In this document: positions 55,896 through 64,000 of the stretch, one piece after another
Numbering within the stretch: the first letter of the stretch is position 1
Layout: each line of letters begins with the position of its first letter
Source of the DNA: Streptomyces sp. DG2A-72
Lineage (GTDB): Bacteria; Actinomycetota; Actinomycetes; Streptomycetales; Streptomycetaceae
Reading direction: 5' to 3'
DNA: 64,000 bases
NCBI RefSeq assembly: GCF_030499575.1
Contig: NZ_JASTLC010000001.1
Span: forward strand, 6,224,001-6,288,000
Program-made: the position numbers and the translations under genes
The notes under the pieces: model-generated
The model's input: only the letters and a program-made list of their open reading frames with translations
What the model was told of the DNA's origin: nothing
Databases searched by the model: none

Positions 55896-56789
55896 TCAAA
55901 AGCCTCGCAGCACCGCCGCCTTGGTCATCGCGAACTCCTCGTCCGTGAGGACACCGTCGCGGTGCAGTTCGCCCAGTTCCCGCAGCCGTCGCAGGAGTAT
56001 GTCGTGGTGGTCGGCCTGCGGCGGTACGGCGGCCGTCAGCTGGCGGCGGGCGGTGTACTCGCCGTAGGCGATTCCCGTGCGGGTCGACGGGTGCGGCAGT
56101 CTCGCGGTGACCGCGGTGGCGACCAGGGCCGTGAGCAGGTCGCGGCGGGCGCTGCCCCACAGGTCCAGGGCGAACGGGTCCTTCTCCGGCGGCAGTTTGG
56201 AGAACACCGTCTCGCGGGTCACGAAGCGCAGGAAGCCGTCCTCGTAGCCTGAGTTGGGCAGCCACTCGACCTGTTCGAGGTCGCCGATGTTGATGACCCT
56301 TGGGCCCGTCGCGCGTTTGACGCGATCGGAGGTGTCGGACCAGTCGATCCGCACCTGCGTGCCGTCGAAGGACACCGTGCCGTCGGAGGAACGGACCGAG
56401 ACGGGGACCGGCGGGCCCGGCAGCAGATAGGTCTTGGCCGGGTCGCCCGGGATCTGGTCAAGGAGCAGCGCGCGGCGGATCTCCTCGGCCACGTACTCGG
56501 CGACTCCGGAGCGGTCGATGTCCACGACCAGCCGGTACGGGTCGGCCGCGTCGGGCAGCCGGCCGCCCGTCGCCTGGAGAAGGGGATCGGCGCCTTCTCT
56601 CAGCCGCATCCGGAGCCGGCCGCGCTTGCGTTCGGGCTCGAAGACGATGCCGGAGACGGCCTCCAGCGGCACGGCGATCTCTCCGTACGTCTGCCGGAAC
56701 AGTGGCACGGAGCGGTGCAGGCCCGGCGTGATCCTGACCGTGCTGCCGTCGAAGGCCCAGGTCCCGTCGCGCTGGATGATCTCGGCCAT
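55896..56789 (-). CDS. DUF4429-type protein with SHOCT-like C terminus
   Basis: 297-aa cytoplasmic protein. Two similar beta-rich halves, each with the FDGxxVRI pattern (TWAFDGSTVRITPG near residue 12, VSFDGTQVRIDW near residue 140), fit DUF4429, a PH-like fold found widely in Streptomyces. The last 35 residues (LRELGELHRDGVLTDEEF, then KAAVLRGF) are a SHOCT oligomerisation motif. Function unknown. Confidence 0.85.
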   Translation of the reverse strand: MAEIIQRDGTWAFDGSTVRITPGLHRSVPLFRQTYGEIAVPLEAVSGIVFEPERKRGRLRMRLREGADPLLQATGGRLPDAADPYRLVVDIDRSGVAEYVAEEIRRALLLDQIPGDPAKTYLLPGPPVPVSVRSSDGTVSFDGTQVRIDWSDTSDRVKRATGPRVINIGDLEQVEWLPNSGYEDGFLRFVTRETVFSKLPPEKDPFALDLWGSARRDLLTALVATAVTARLPHPSTRTGIAYGEYTARRQLTAAVPPQADHHDILLRRLRELGELHRDGVLTDEEFAMTKAAVLRGF

Positions 56790-57049
56790 AGGGAAATTCT
56801 CGCAGCAGGGTCAACACGGCGGGGCTCCCTTCTTCCGCGGTGACCTGACCTGCCGGATGGGGGGCGGGTGAGGTAGGGCACAATTCGCTGTCGTCGTGGG
56901 GGAGTCGTGGGTCGGGGGCCTTGTTCGCCGGGTGCGTGTGCGGTTGTGGTGTGCGCGGGTGGGGTCTGGCGCGGCGTGTGGGTCGTGAGGTTCGCGGCTT
57001 CGTGGGTTCGTGGGTTCGTTTGGGATCTGATGGGGTCTGAGGAGGACGC

Positions 57050-58345
57050 GTGGCGGTGCAGGAGGCGAGGCAGGGTGGGGGCACTGACTCGGGCGGGCCG
57101 GGGGGCGGGCACCGGGGTGGCTGCACCTGTGGTGACTGTCCGCACGGGGCCCGTGCGGGGCATCGGCGGGCCGTCGCCGAATTCCTGCTGAAGCGGGACG
57201 AGTTCGCGGCGGGGCACGGGCTGCCCGCCGCCGTGGCCCACTCCGCCTCGGCCTCCCGCCAGTGGGTCTCCGAGGAGTTGGCCCAGTCCGCCGAACTCGT
57301 CGCCGAACGCGGCCGTGCCGAGGGCGACGCCTGGCTCCTCCGCCTGTGGTGGCGTACGGCCTGTGCGGTGGGGGCGCTCGCCGTGCTGCTGTTGCTCGCC
57401 CAGGCGCTCACCGCGATCGGCGCGGGCTGGACGAGTGCGCGGACCGCCGGGCTGCTCGCCGCGCTGGTCCTGGCCGGTGCGTTGACGGCGGCCTCGTGGT
57501 TCCACCGGGCGCGCGGCGGTGCGCTCGCGCCGGTCATCGGTGAGGACAACCGGCTGTCCACGTCGCGTGCGGTGGCCGGGGCGTGGGTGCTGTTCGTGGC
57601 GTACGCCGTGCTGTTGTTGGCCGGCCGTCTCGCGGCGGCCTCCGGGCATGGGGAGCGTGACGCGCTGATCGCCGGGCTCGAACTCGCCCGGGGCGCGGGG
57701 ATCGTGACCGTGCTCGCCGTGGTGTGCGGGATCGCGGTGCTGGTGCGGCGGGTCGTCGGGATGCGGGTGCTGGGACAGCGGCTGCAGAAGGTACGGGCGG
57801 ACCGGCCGCGGGCTGCCGATCTGCTGACGGACGACTCGGGGCGGGGGTCGTTCGCCGACCTTCAGTACGTCGTGATCAGCGGGGTCGCGTTGCTGTTCGC
57901 GGCGGTGCGGCTGGCGCGGCGGCCGGATCAGTTGCCCGATCTGCCGTGGGGGCTGGCGGTGGTCGTGCTGGTCTCGGCGGCGACGTATGTGGCCGGGAAG
58001 TATGCGGAAGGGGGCCGGCCGGTGATCCTGTCGGTCGTGCGGTCCCGGGAGGCCGGCGCTCTGGACGCGCCCATCCGCACCGGCGACGACATCGAGATCC
58101 GGGGAGCCGGATTCGTGCCGCCGGGGGCGCAGGGCGCGGACCGGTTGTCGCGGATGGTCGTCCGGATCGGCGCGGTCCATGTGCATGTGCCGCTGGTGCC
58201 GGTGACCGGCGGCTTCAGCAACCCCACGGACGCGGTGCTCACGGTGCCGGTGCCGGTGGATGTGGAGCCCGGGCGGCTGGACGTGCAGGTGGTGACGGCT
58301 GCGGGGGTCGAGACGAATCGGTACGCGATCGATGTGACGGAGTGA
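57050..58345 (+). CDS. Multi-helix membrane protein with C-terminal Ig-like domain
   Basis: 431-aa protein. It has a Gly-rich N terminus with a CTCGDC cysteine motif, a helical cytoplasmic segment, five to six hydrophobic helices (for example ACAVGALAVLLLLAQAL, AWVLFVAYAVLLLAGRLA, GIVTVLAVVCGIAVLV), and a C-terminal beta domain of about 100 residues (DDIEIRGAGFVPPGAQG) resembling an IPT/TIG fold. The CxCxxC-like cluster might bind zinc. GTG 57050 follows GAGGAGG. Function unknown. The 56,790-57,049 gap before it is G/T-rich and holds no supported feature. Confidence 0.82.
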   Translation: MAVQEARQGGGTDSGGPGGGHRGGCTCGDCPHGARAGHRRAVAEFLLKRDEFAAGHGLPAAVAHSASASRQWVSEELAQSAELVAERGRAEGDAWLLRLWWRTACAVGALAVLLLLAQALTAIGAGWTSARTAGLLAALVLAGALTAASWFHRARGGALAPVIGEDNRLSTSRAVAGAWVLFVAYAVLLLAGRLAAASGHGERDALIAGLELARGAGIVTVLAVVCGIAVLVRRVVGMRVLGQRLQKVRADRPRAADLLTDDSGRGSFADLQYVVISGVALLFAAVRLARRPDQLPDLPWGLAVVVLVSAATYVAGKYAEGGRPVILSVVRSREAGALDAPIRTGDDIEIRGAGFVPPGAQGADRLSRMVVRIGAVHVHVPLVPVTGGFSNPTDAVLTVPVPVDVEPGRLDVQVVTAAGVETNRYAIDVTE

Positions 58346-58463
58346 CGCAGAAGCTGGACCAAGTCGGAAAAACTGGCCTGGACGAGGTTGAGCGGTGCAG
58401 CCTCTTCGTGCGTATCGTCTTCTGAGGGGTGACGTCACAGCGGGCGAGAGGCGGCTACGAGCG

Positions 58464-58994
58464 ATGACTCACGGCATTCGTACGGACACGCACTCCCCCT
58501 ATCTGGACGGCGGCCGCGACTGGCGGGACACCGCCACCCGTTACGCCCTGCTACCGCTCCGTGTCTTCCTTGGCGTCACCTTCATCTACGCGGGCCTGGA
58601 CAAACTCACCAACAGTGCCTTCATGAAGGACTCCGGTTCCGGGTCCATCGGCGATCTGATGCGTACGGTGCGTGACTCGTCGGCGATCCCCGCCCTGGTC
58701 GACCAGGCACTGAAGAACCCCGTCGGCTTCGGCTACGCCATCGCCTTCGGCGAGCTGGCCGTCGGCATCGCGACACTGATCGGCCTGCTCTCCCGCATCG
58801 CCGCGCTGGGCGGTGCGCTCATCTCCCTCAGCCTGTGGCTGACCGTGAGCTGGGCCACCGAGCCCTACTACTACGGCAATGACCTCGCCTACCTGATGGC
58901 CTGGCTGCCCCTCGTCCTCGCGGGTGCGCCCATGCTGTCGTTGGACGCCGTGCTACGGGGGCGACGACGACAGCGGGCGGGGGCGTATCGGTAA
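58464..58994 (+). CDS. DoxX-family membrane protein
   Basis: 176-aa four-helix membrane protein of the DoxX/DoxD type. LLPLRVFLGVTFIYAGLDKL near the start is the family signature, followed by FGELAVGIATLIGLLSRIAALGG and a WLTVSWATEPYYYGND segment. DoxX proteins are tied to thiosulfate/quinone or oxidative-stress membrane complexes; the role here is unknown. ATG 58464 is the best start. Confidence 0.88.
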   Translation: MTHGIRTDTHSPYLDGGRDWRDTATRYALLPLRVFLGVTFIYAGLDKLTNSAFMKDSGSGSIGDLMRTVRDSSAIPALVDQALKNPVGFGYAIAFGELAVGIATLIGLLSRIAALGGALISLSLWLTVSWATEPYYYGNDLAYLMAWLPLVLAGAPMLSLDAVLRGRRRQRAGAYR

Positions 58995-58997
58995 CCC

Positions 58998-59264
58998 TCA
59001 GCCGGCCTGCGTGGGGTTTTGGCTCGGTGCCTCCGGCTGGGCCTCCGTCGGGCCGGGCGCGCCGGTTCGGCGTCTGCGGCGGCGTATGCCACGGGTCAGA
59101 CCACCCACCGTGGCTGCCAGGCAGAAGCCGACCATGACGAGCGGTATCACCGCGAACCACGGTGTCTCCCAGGCGCCGCCCGCGTCGCCGGCGTAGATGA
59201 TGCCCGCGAGGGTCAGGAAGGCGCCGGCGACCAGTCGGCCGGGCTGGACCTCATGACGTAGCAC
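58998..59264 (-). CDS. Small two-helix membrane protein
   Basis: 88-aa protein with helices VAGAFLTLAGIIYAGDAGG and WFAVIPLVMVGFCLAATVGG, then an Arg-rich and Pro/Glu-rich tail. GTG 59264 overlaps the stop of the upstream PspC-domain gene by 14 bases, so the two are translationally coupled. Probably a helper of the envelope-stress module. Confidence 0.78.
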   Translation of the reverse strand: MLRHEVQPGRLVAGAFLTLAGIIYAGDAGGAWETPWFAVIPLVMVGFCLAATVGGLTRGIRRRRRRTGAPGPTEAQPEAPSQNPTQAG

Positions 59265-60783
59265 GGCTCACCTCCGCCTGTCCGACGCCGACGCGGAGAT
59301 CGAGGTCGAGTGTGCCGGTGCTCTTGGTGCCGGAGGGCGGTGTGAGGGTCAGTTCCTTGTGTCGGCCCGGTTCCACGTCCACGTCCTGTTGTTTGTCGCC
59401 CGGCAGCTGGATGTCGCCCACGCCCACGTCGATGGTCACCTTCACGGTCACGTCCTTCGGCACGATCACCTTCAGCCGGCCCACGCCGACGTCGGCGCCC
59501 GTGTCGACCGTTCGGCCCTTGGTGAGGGGCACTCCGGTCAGGTCGAGCGTGCCGACGCCTGTGCCCAGCTTGTAGTGCTGCCGCACGTCCGCCACCGCGG
59601 TGGGGCGCCATGTCTCCTGCGTCCACTGCGTGCTGATGTCCTTCGGTATCGCGGCCGCAGCGGCGAGCAGACTCGCGGTGATGACCGCGAGGAAGACCGA
59701 GCCGGCTCCCGTGCGGCCCAGGAACGCGCTGACTGCTATGCCCAGGCCGAGGACGATGAGCGCGCAGGCGAGCCCGGTCTGGAGGCTGGTGCCGAGGGGG
59801 TGTTCGTCCCAGGTGAGGCGGGTGCCCAGGCCGCCGGCGAGGAGGGCGAGCAGGAAGACCCAGCCGCCGATCCAGCGGGGGCCGCGCGGACGCGGTGCCT
59901 TGACGGGTGGGCGGCGGCGTATGTCGTCGGGGCTGTCGCCCCATGGGCCGAGGCCGATGTTGACGGCAGCCGCGATGTCGCGGGCGCGGGAGTCCCCCGG
60001 GCCCCAGAGATAGCCCGTCCCGCCCTCGTGCGTGCCGTCCTTGACGATGGGGTCGCGCCACCAGGACGGGTAGGCGGTGGGGACGGGCGGGGCCTGGGCC
60101 TCCGGCGGGGCGTCCGCGACTGCCTGGGCGGCCAGGGGGTCGGGGTCGGGGGTGCCGCGGTGCCGGGACCAGTAGGCGGCGCCCGCGAGGAGCAGGGAGA
60201 GAACCACGGCGAAGGTCAGTACCCCGCCGTTGTTCAGCAGGGTCAGGAACACCCCGCAGCCCACCAGCGCGAACAGCACGGCCGTCAGCGCCTGGCCGTC
60301 GACCCTGCCGGTCAGCAGCTTCCGCACCTCGTTCTGCTCCTCGTCCTCGTACGGGACGAAGAGCCAGGCGAAGCCGTAGAAGATGAGACCGAGGCCACCG
60401 GTCGCGGAGAGCACCGCCAGGGTGATCCGGAAGATCACCGGATCCATGTCACACTGCCGCCCGAGCCCAGCACACACCCCCGCCAGCATCTTGTGCGGCC
60501 GATCGCGCCGGAAGCGGTGGGGCGGACCGGGGACGTCGGCCGGCTGAGCGGACACATCCGCGGGCTGGCCGAGCGCGTCGGTCGGTGGGCGGGGTGCGTC
60601 GCTCGCTTCGGATGCCGTGGTCGGCCCGGGCGGCTGCGTGCCCCCCTTCTCGTACGCGCGAGGCTCCTTTCCCTCTGCGCCGGGCGCGTCCGCGGCGGGG
60701 GCGGCGTCCTGCCCGGTGCCCGGGGTGGGGCGTGGGCCGGAGCCGGGTCCCGGACCCGTCGCGGCGTGCTGGTGATCTGTCAT
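59251..60783 (-). CDS. PspC-domain membrane protein with LiaF/toastrack-like C terminus
   Basis: 510-aa protein. Pro-rich cytoplasmic N terminus of about 110 residues, PspC domain (KMLAGVCAGLGRQCDMDPVI, then LAVLSATGGLGLIFYGFAW), four further helices, and a C-terminal beta-repeat domain (GVGTLDLTGVPLTKG, VGVGRLKVIVPKDVTVKV, VGVGDIQLPG) like the LiaF/YvqF toastrack fold. Such proteins sense cell-envelope stress and control cognate kinases. ATG 60783. Divergent, 179 bases away, from a histidine kinase that carries its own PspC domain. Confidence 0.87.
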   Translation of the reverse strand: MTDHQHAATGPGPGSGPRPTPGTGQDAAPAADAPGAEGKEPRAYEKGGTQPPGPTTASEASDAPRPPTDALGQPADVSAQPADVPGPPHRFRRDRPHKMLAGVCAGLGRQCDMDPVIFRITLAVLSATGGLGLIFYGFAWLFVPYEDEEQNEVRKLLTGRVDGQALTAVLFALVGCGVFLTLLNNGGVLTFAVVLSLLLAGAAYWSRHRGTPDPDPLAAQAVADAPPEAQAPPVPTAYPSWWRDPIVKDGTHEGGTGYLWGPGDSRARDIAAAVNIGLGPWGDSPDDIRRRPPVKAPRPRGPRWIGGWVFLLALLAGGLGTRLTWDEHPLGTSLQTGLACALIVLGLGIAVSAFLGRTGAGSVFLAVITASLLAAAAAIPKDISTQWTQETWRPTAVADVRQHYKLGTGVGTLDLTGVPLTKGRTVDTGADVGVGRLKVIVPKDVTVKVTIDVGVGDIQLPGDKQQDVDVEPGRHKELTLTPPSGTKSTGTLDLDLRVGVGQAEVSRATS

Positions 60784-60962
60784 GAGTCCATGGTGACGGG
60801 CGCAGTGCCTCGGCGGGAGTCGGAACGACCCTGGCCGGACCCTGATATCGGCCCTGAGCCGGGGGCGGGGAAGCGTTCGACGGGGGCGGGTTTCGAAGAT
60901 CAGGGGAGTCTCGGGGGTCGACCCTGATGCCTCGGCCGTCCGGGCGTGTGAACATCGATGGC

Positions 60963-62255
60963 ATGCCGGAAGCCGCAGCAGCGCCACTCGTAGAACCGCG
61001 GCCGCCGCGCAAGCTCTACCGCAGCAGTGACGGACGCTGGCTGGGTGGCGTGGCGCGGGGGCTCGCCGGGCATCTCGGGCTGCCTGTGATCTGGGTGCGG
61101 CTGGTCTTCGTCGGCCTGTTCATGGCGGACGGCCTCGGCGCTCTGCTCTACGCCGCGTTCTGGTTCTTCGTGCCGCTCGGCGTCGGCGGCGTCGAAGCCC
61201 AGCGGCCCCCCTCCCTCGTCGGCACGGAAACCTCGCCCGACGGCCGCCGCAGACTCGTCGCCCGCAAGCCGGACAAGGGCCAGATCGTCGCCCTGCTCCT
61301 CATGGTCGTCGTGGCCATGGTCTTCGTCGGCAGTGTGAATCTGGGCAGCGGCGCCCAGGCGTATCTCCTGCCGGCCGTGCTCGTCGGCGCGGGCGTCGCC
61401 CTCGTCTGGCGCCAGGCGGACAACGCCCGCCGGGCCCGCTGGGTCGAGGTCGGCCGCCGCAAGCGCACGCTCAACCTGCTGCGGGCCGTGGGCGGCGTGC
61501 TGCTGGTCACCGCGGGCGTCTCCGGCATCTTCGTCCTGCAGGGCTCCGCCGCCCACCTCGGCTCGGTCCTGCAGGCGGCCCTCGCGGTCCTCGTCGGGAT
61601 AACGCTCCTCGCCGGTCCCTACCTCGTGCGCATGACCCAGGACCTGTCCGAGGAGCGGTTGATGCGCATCCGCGCCCAGGAGCGCGCCGAAGTCGCCGCG
61701 CACGTCCACGACTCGGTGCTGCACACCCTCACCCTGATCCAGCGCAACGCGGAGAACGCCAACGAGGTGCGCCGCCTGGCCCGTGCCCAGGAGCGCGATC
61801 TGCGCACCTGGCTCTACAAACCCGAGGGCACCGGCAAGGACGAGGCCGACGAACCCACCACCCTCGCCGAGGCCGTGCGGCGCAACGCGGCCGAGGTCGA
61901 GGACAAGCACGGCGTCCCCATAGAGGTCGTCGTGGTCGGCGACTGCCCGCTCGACGAGAGGATCGGCGCACAAATGCAGGCCGCACGCGAGGCGATGGTG
62001 AACGCCGCCAAGTACGGTGGCGAGGGCGGCGCCGTCCAGGTCTTTGCCGAAGTGGAGGGGAAGACGGTCTTCGTGTCCGTCCGGGACCGCGGACCGGGCT
62101 TCGATCTCGACTCGATACCCGCCGACCGTATGGGTGTCAGAGAATCGATCATCGGCCGCATGGAGCGCAACGGCGGTTCGGCCCGGCTGCGTCCGGTGCC
62201 GGACGGCGGCACGGAGGTCGAGCTGGAGATGGAGAGGGCGGAGAAGACGACATGA
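60963..62255 (+). CDS. PspC-domain sensor histidine kinase
   Basis: 430-aa NarL-group kinase. The N-terminal PspC domain (RWLGGVARGLAGHLGLPVIW, LVFVGLFMADGLGALLY) replaces the usual ectodomain, then more helices (IVALLLMVVVAMVFVGSVNL; LLPAVLVGAGVALVW). HisKA_3 box with phosphorylated His in AAHVHDSVLHTLTL and ATPase motifs REAMVNAAKYGGEGG and VRDRGPGFD. ATG 60963 is chosen, with 60927 in frame upstream. The ATGA overlap couples it to the regulator gene. It probably reads the state of the divergent PspC protein. Confidence 0.92.
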   Translation: MPEAAAAPLVEPRPPRKLYRSSDGRWLGGVARGLAGHLGLPVIWVRLVFVGLFMADGLGALLYAAFWFFVPLGVGGVEAQRPPSLVGTETSPDGRRRLVARKPDKGQIVALLLMVVVAMVFVGSVNLGSGAQAYLLPAVLVGAGVALVWRQADNARRARWVEVGRRKRTLNLLRAVGGVLLVTAGVSGIFVLQGSAAHLGSVLQAALAVLVGITLLAGPYLVRMTQDLSEERLMRIRAQERAEVAAHVHDSVLHTLTLIQRNAENANEVRRLARAQERDLRTWLYKPEGTGKDEADEPTTLAEAVRRNAAEVEDKHGVPIEVVVVGDCPLDERIGAQMQAAREAMVNAAKYGGEGGAVQVFAEVEGKTVFVSVRDRGPGFDLDSIPADRMGVRESIIGRMERNGGSARLRPVPDGGTEVELEMERAEKTT

Positions 62256-62989
62256 GCGACCCGACCGAGGCAAACGGTACGGCGGGAGCGGCGGAGTCGG
62301 CCGAGTCCGCCCAGGCGGGCGGCGGCGAGCGCCGCGTCCGTGTAGTCCTCGTCGACGACCACCGCATGTTCCGTACCGGCGTACAGGCCGAGATCGGACA
62401 GACCGAGCAGACCGGCGTCGAAGTCGTCGGCGAGGCCGCGGACGTCGACCAGGCGGTCACGGTCATCACCGCGACCCGGCCCGAGGTCGTTCTCCTCGAT
62501 GTGCACCTCCCGGGTGGCGGCGGGGTCGAAGTGCTGCGCCGCTGCGCCCCGTTGATGGCGGACACCGAGCAGCCCGTCCGCTTCCTCGCCCTGTCCGTCT
62601 CGGACGCGGCGGAGGACGTGATCGGCGTGATCCGGGGCGGCGCGCGAGGATACGTGACGAAGACGATCACGGGAACGGACCTGGTCGCCTCCATCTTCCG
62701 TGTGCAGGAAGGCGACGCGGTCTTCTCGCCGAGGCTCGCCGGGTTCGTCCTGGACGCCTTCGCCTCGACGGACGCCCCTCCCGTGGACGAGGACCTCGAC
62801 CGCCTCACCCAGCGCGAGCGCGAAGTGCTGCGCCTGATCGCCCGTGGCTATGCCTACAAGGAGATCGCCAAGCAGCTGTTCATCTCCGTGAAGACGGTCG
62901 AGTCCCATGTCTCGGCGGTGCTGAGGAAGCTTCAGCTGTCCAACCGACATGAGCTGACCCGGTGGGCGACGGCACGGCGGCTGGTCTGA
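62252..62989 (+). CDS. NarL/LuxR-type response regulator
   Basis: 245-aa regulator. A receiver domain (VVLVDDHRMFRTGVQAEIG, phospho-Asp in VVLLDVHLPGGGG, Lys in YVTKTITG) follows a Gly/Ala/Glu-rich N-terminal tail. LuxR HTH: LDRLTQREREVLRLIARGYA, KTVESHVSAVLRKLQLSNR. Partner of the upstream kinase (4-base overlap). Confidence 0.95.
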   Translation: MSDPTEANGTAGAAESAESAQAGGGERRVRVVLVDDHRMFRTGVQAEIGQTEQTGVEVVGEAADVDQAVTVITATRPEVVLLDVHLPGGGGVEVLRRCAPLMADTEQPVRFLALSVSDAAEDVIGVIRGGARGYVTKTITGTDLVASIFRVQEGDAVFSPRLAGFVLDAFASTDAPPVDEDLDRLTQREREVLRLIARGYAYKEIAKQLFISVKTVESHVSAVLRKLQLSNRHELTRWATARRLV

Positions 62990-63022
62990 CCACGGACGGG
63001 GGCGGTACGAGAGCGCCGCGGT

Positions 63023-63655
63023 TCAGTGGTGGCCCGGCCGCGGCGCCGGGCCCAGTGCCCGCACGGCCCAGCGGTAGTGCCGTACGGCCTTGATCACGCC
63101 TATCAGACCCGTCAGCCACAGGATCGTGCCGATGCCCATGTCGAGGGCGACATCGCTGTAGCGCGTGCGGTCCGGCTCCGCACCGACCGCTGAGGCGAAC
63201 GACGCCCACAGGCCGATCACGCAGAGCGCGACGGAGGAGAGCAGCCAGAAGAGGCTGAGGCCGGGGGAGCGGAGACCGGCGTCCGTCGCCGGGTCGCTGT
63301 CCAACTGCAGCCAGGCGTCGAGGAGTTGCCGTATTCGATGGTCGCGGCGGATGGCGTGGGCCAGGGTGATGACCGACGGGGACAGGGCCGCGAGGCCGAG
63401 CAGCGCGAAGACGGGGCCGAGGAGGAAGCCGAGCGGATCCCGCTCCTCCAGCTGCTGCAGCGGGATCACCAGCAGCGCCCACCCGATGATCGCGGAGAGC
63501 GCCAGCAGCCACAGCAGCAGTACCCGGTGGACCCCGATGCTGCACCGGCGCAACTCCTCCAGCGCCCGCCACCGGTCCGCCAGCAAGGCCGCCCGGTCCG
63601 GCCACATCCTGCTGTGCGGCGGTGGGGGAGGCGGCGGCAGTGGGGAGCGCGGCAT
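63023..63655 (-). CDS. Four-helix membrane protein of unknown function
   Basis: 210-aa protein with a Pro-rich start, helices VLLLWLLALSAIIGWALLVI, FLLGPVFALLGLAALS, LFWLLSSVALCVIGLWASF and IGTILWLTGLIGVIKAV, and a basic tail. ATG 63655 follows GAGAAGG; GTG 63661 is in frame just upstream. Convergent with the response regulator; no family recognised. Confidence 0.8.
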   Translation of the reverse strand: MPRSPLPPPPPPPHSRMWPDRAALLADRWRALEELRRCSIGVHRVLLLWLLALSAIIGWALLVIPLQQLEERDPLGFLLGPVFALLGLAALSPSVITLAHAIRRDHRIRQLLDAWLQLDSDPATDAGLRSPGLSLFWLLSSVALCVIGLWASFASAVGAEPDRTRYSDVALDMGIGTILWLTGLIGVIKAVRHYRWAVRALGPAPRPGHH

Positions 63656-63755
63656 CGACACCTTCTCGGGGCACGGGACGTCGTACGAAGCGTTTCGCAG
63701 ACGCTACCGTGCCGACGTGGGCATGCCACGCCCTGTGGTGTGCCGGCGGACACCT

Positions 63756-64000
63756 TCACGCCACCCGCGTCGCCCCCGCGAACGGCATCTCGTCGATGGG
63801 CGCCAGCCGTACCGGCGCCGAGGGGTTGGGGGCGTGGATCATCCGGCCGTTGCCGACGTAGAGGCCGACATGGCTGATGCCGGAGTAGAAGAACACCAGG
63901 TCGCCCGGGAGGAGTTCGGCGCGGGAGACCCGGCGGCCGGCGTCGATCTGGGCGTAGGTCGTACGGGGCAGGGAGATGCCCGCGGAGCGGTACGCGGCCT
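63756..64000 (-). CDS. NlpC/P60-family peptidoglycan hydrolase, 5' part outside window
   Basis: The last 81 codons of a C40 peptidase. LLPGDLVFFYSGISHVGLYV contains the conserved His, and GNGRMIHAPNPSAPV contains the third polar catalytic position; the Cys lies upstream, outside the window. The protein ends FAGATRVA. It would cleave stem peptides in the cell wall. The frame is open to the window edge. Confidence 0.9.
   Translation of the reverse strand, partial: AAYRSAGISLPRTTYAQIDAGRRVSRAELLPGDLVFFYSGISHVGLYVGNGRMIHAPNPSAPVRLAPIDEMPFAGATRVA

Overview
The window is high-G+C actinobacterial chromosome and is almost certainly Streptomyces. It carries the sporulation regulators whiD and bldM side by side, a groES-groEL1 operon whose GroEL ends in a His-rich tail, WhiB-type and ECF sigma regulators, many GTG starts, and dispersed intergenic repeats of a kind common in Streptomyces. 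Gene order matches, as I recall it, the core region of S. coelicolor around SCO4745-SCO4798. It also partly matches the alr/tsa ... groES-groEL1-whiB3-sigD-guaB2-guaB3-choD-guaA order of Mycobacterium tuberculosis. It is core chromosome with local decay and expansion, not a mobile island.

Layout. 1-6.5 kb: alanine racemase (cut by the window edge), an alpha/beta hydrolase, and the tRNA t6A modification genes tsaE, tsaB and tsaD with rimI, tightly overlapped; a YkuD-like secreted protein gene between tsaE and tsaB is frameshifted. 6.4-16.9 kb: a lipoprotein, a GH3 glycosidase with a divergent but frameshifted LacI regulator, an LCP-family protein, a DGPF/ECF42 sigma pair with a visible cognate promoter, a propeller plus cell-wall-binding protein, and a methyltransferase. 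17-24.5 kb: two tandem lipoprotein deacetylases, groES-groEL1 with two CIRCE operators, then small enzymes and a LysR regulator. 24.5-29.7 kb: whiD, bldM (with a textbook BldN promoter), a SigD/ShbA-type sigma, guaB and guaB3.

29.7-30.3 kb is an unusual convergent intergenic region with a possible 31-codon ORF and two tandem, structurally conserved 90-nt repeats. 30.3-33.5 kb: a nucleotide-sugar dehydrogenase lacking its catalytic Cys, and glpD. 33.6-46.7 kb: a cluster of five active-looking Ser/Thr kinases and one pseudokinase (with a TTA codon), all with one membrane helix and related ectodomains. It also holds the wreck of another kinase and a lower-G+C secreted-protein gene. 46.8-56.8 kb: aldehyde dehydrogenase, GMC/cholesterol-oxidase-like enzyme, an LAxTG surface protein, a chorismate mutase gene preceded by what looks like a Phe/Tyr leader-peptide attenuator, guaA, and metabolic or unknown genes. 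57-64 kb: membrane proteins and a PspC-type envelope-stress module (PspC protein divergent from a PspC-histidine kinase/NarL regulator pair), ending in a partial NlpC/P60 hydrolase.

The best candidates for something undescribed are the chorismate mutase attenuator (52,585-52,712), the tandem structured repeats (30,061-30,251), and the TTA-containing pseudokinase within the kinase array. All calls are from reading the sequence; no database search was run.
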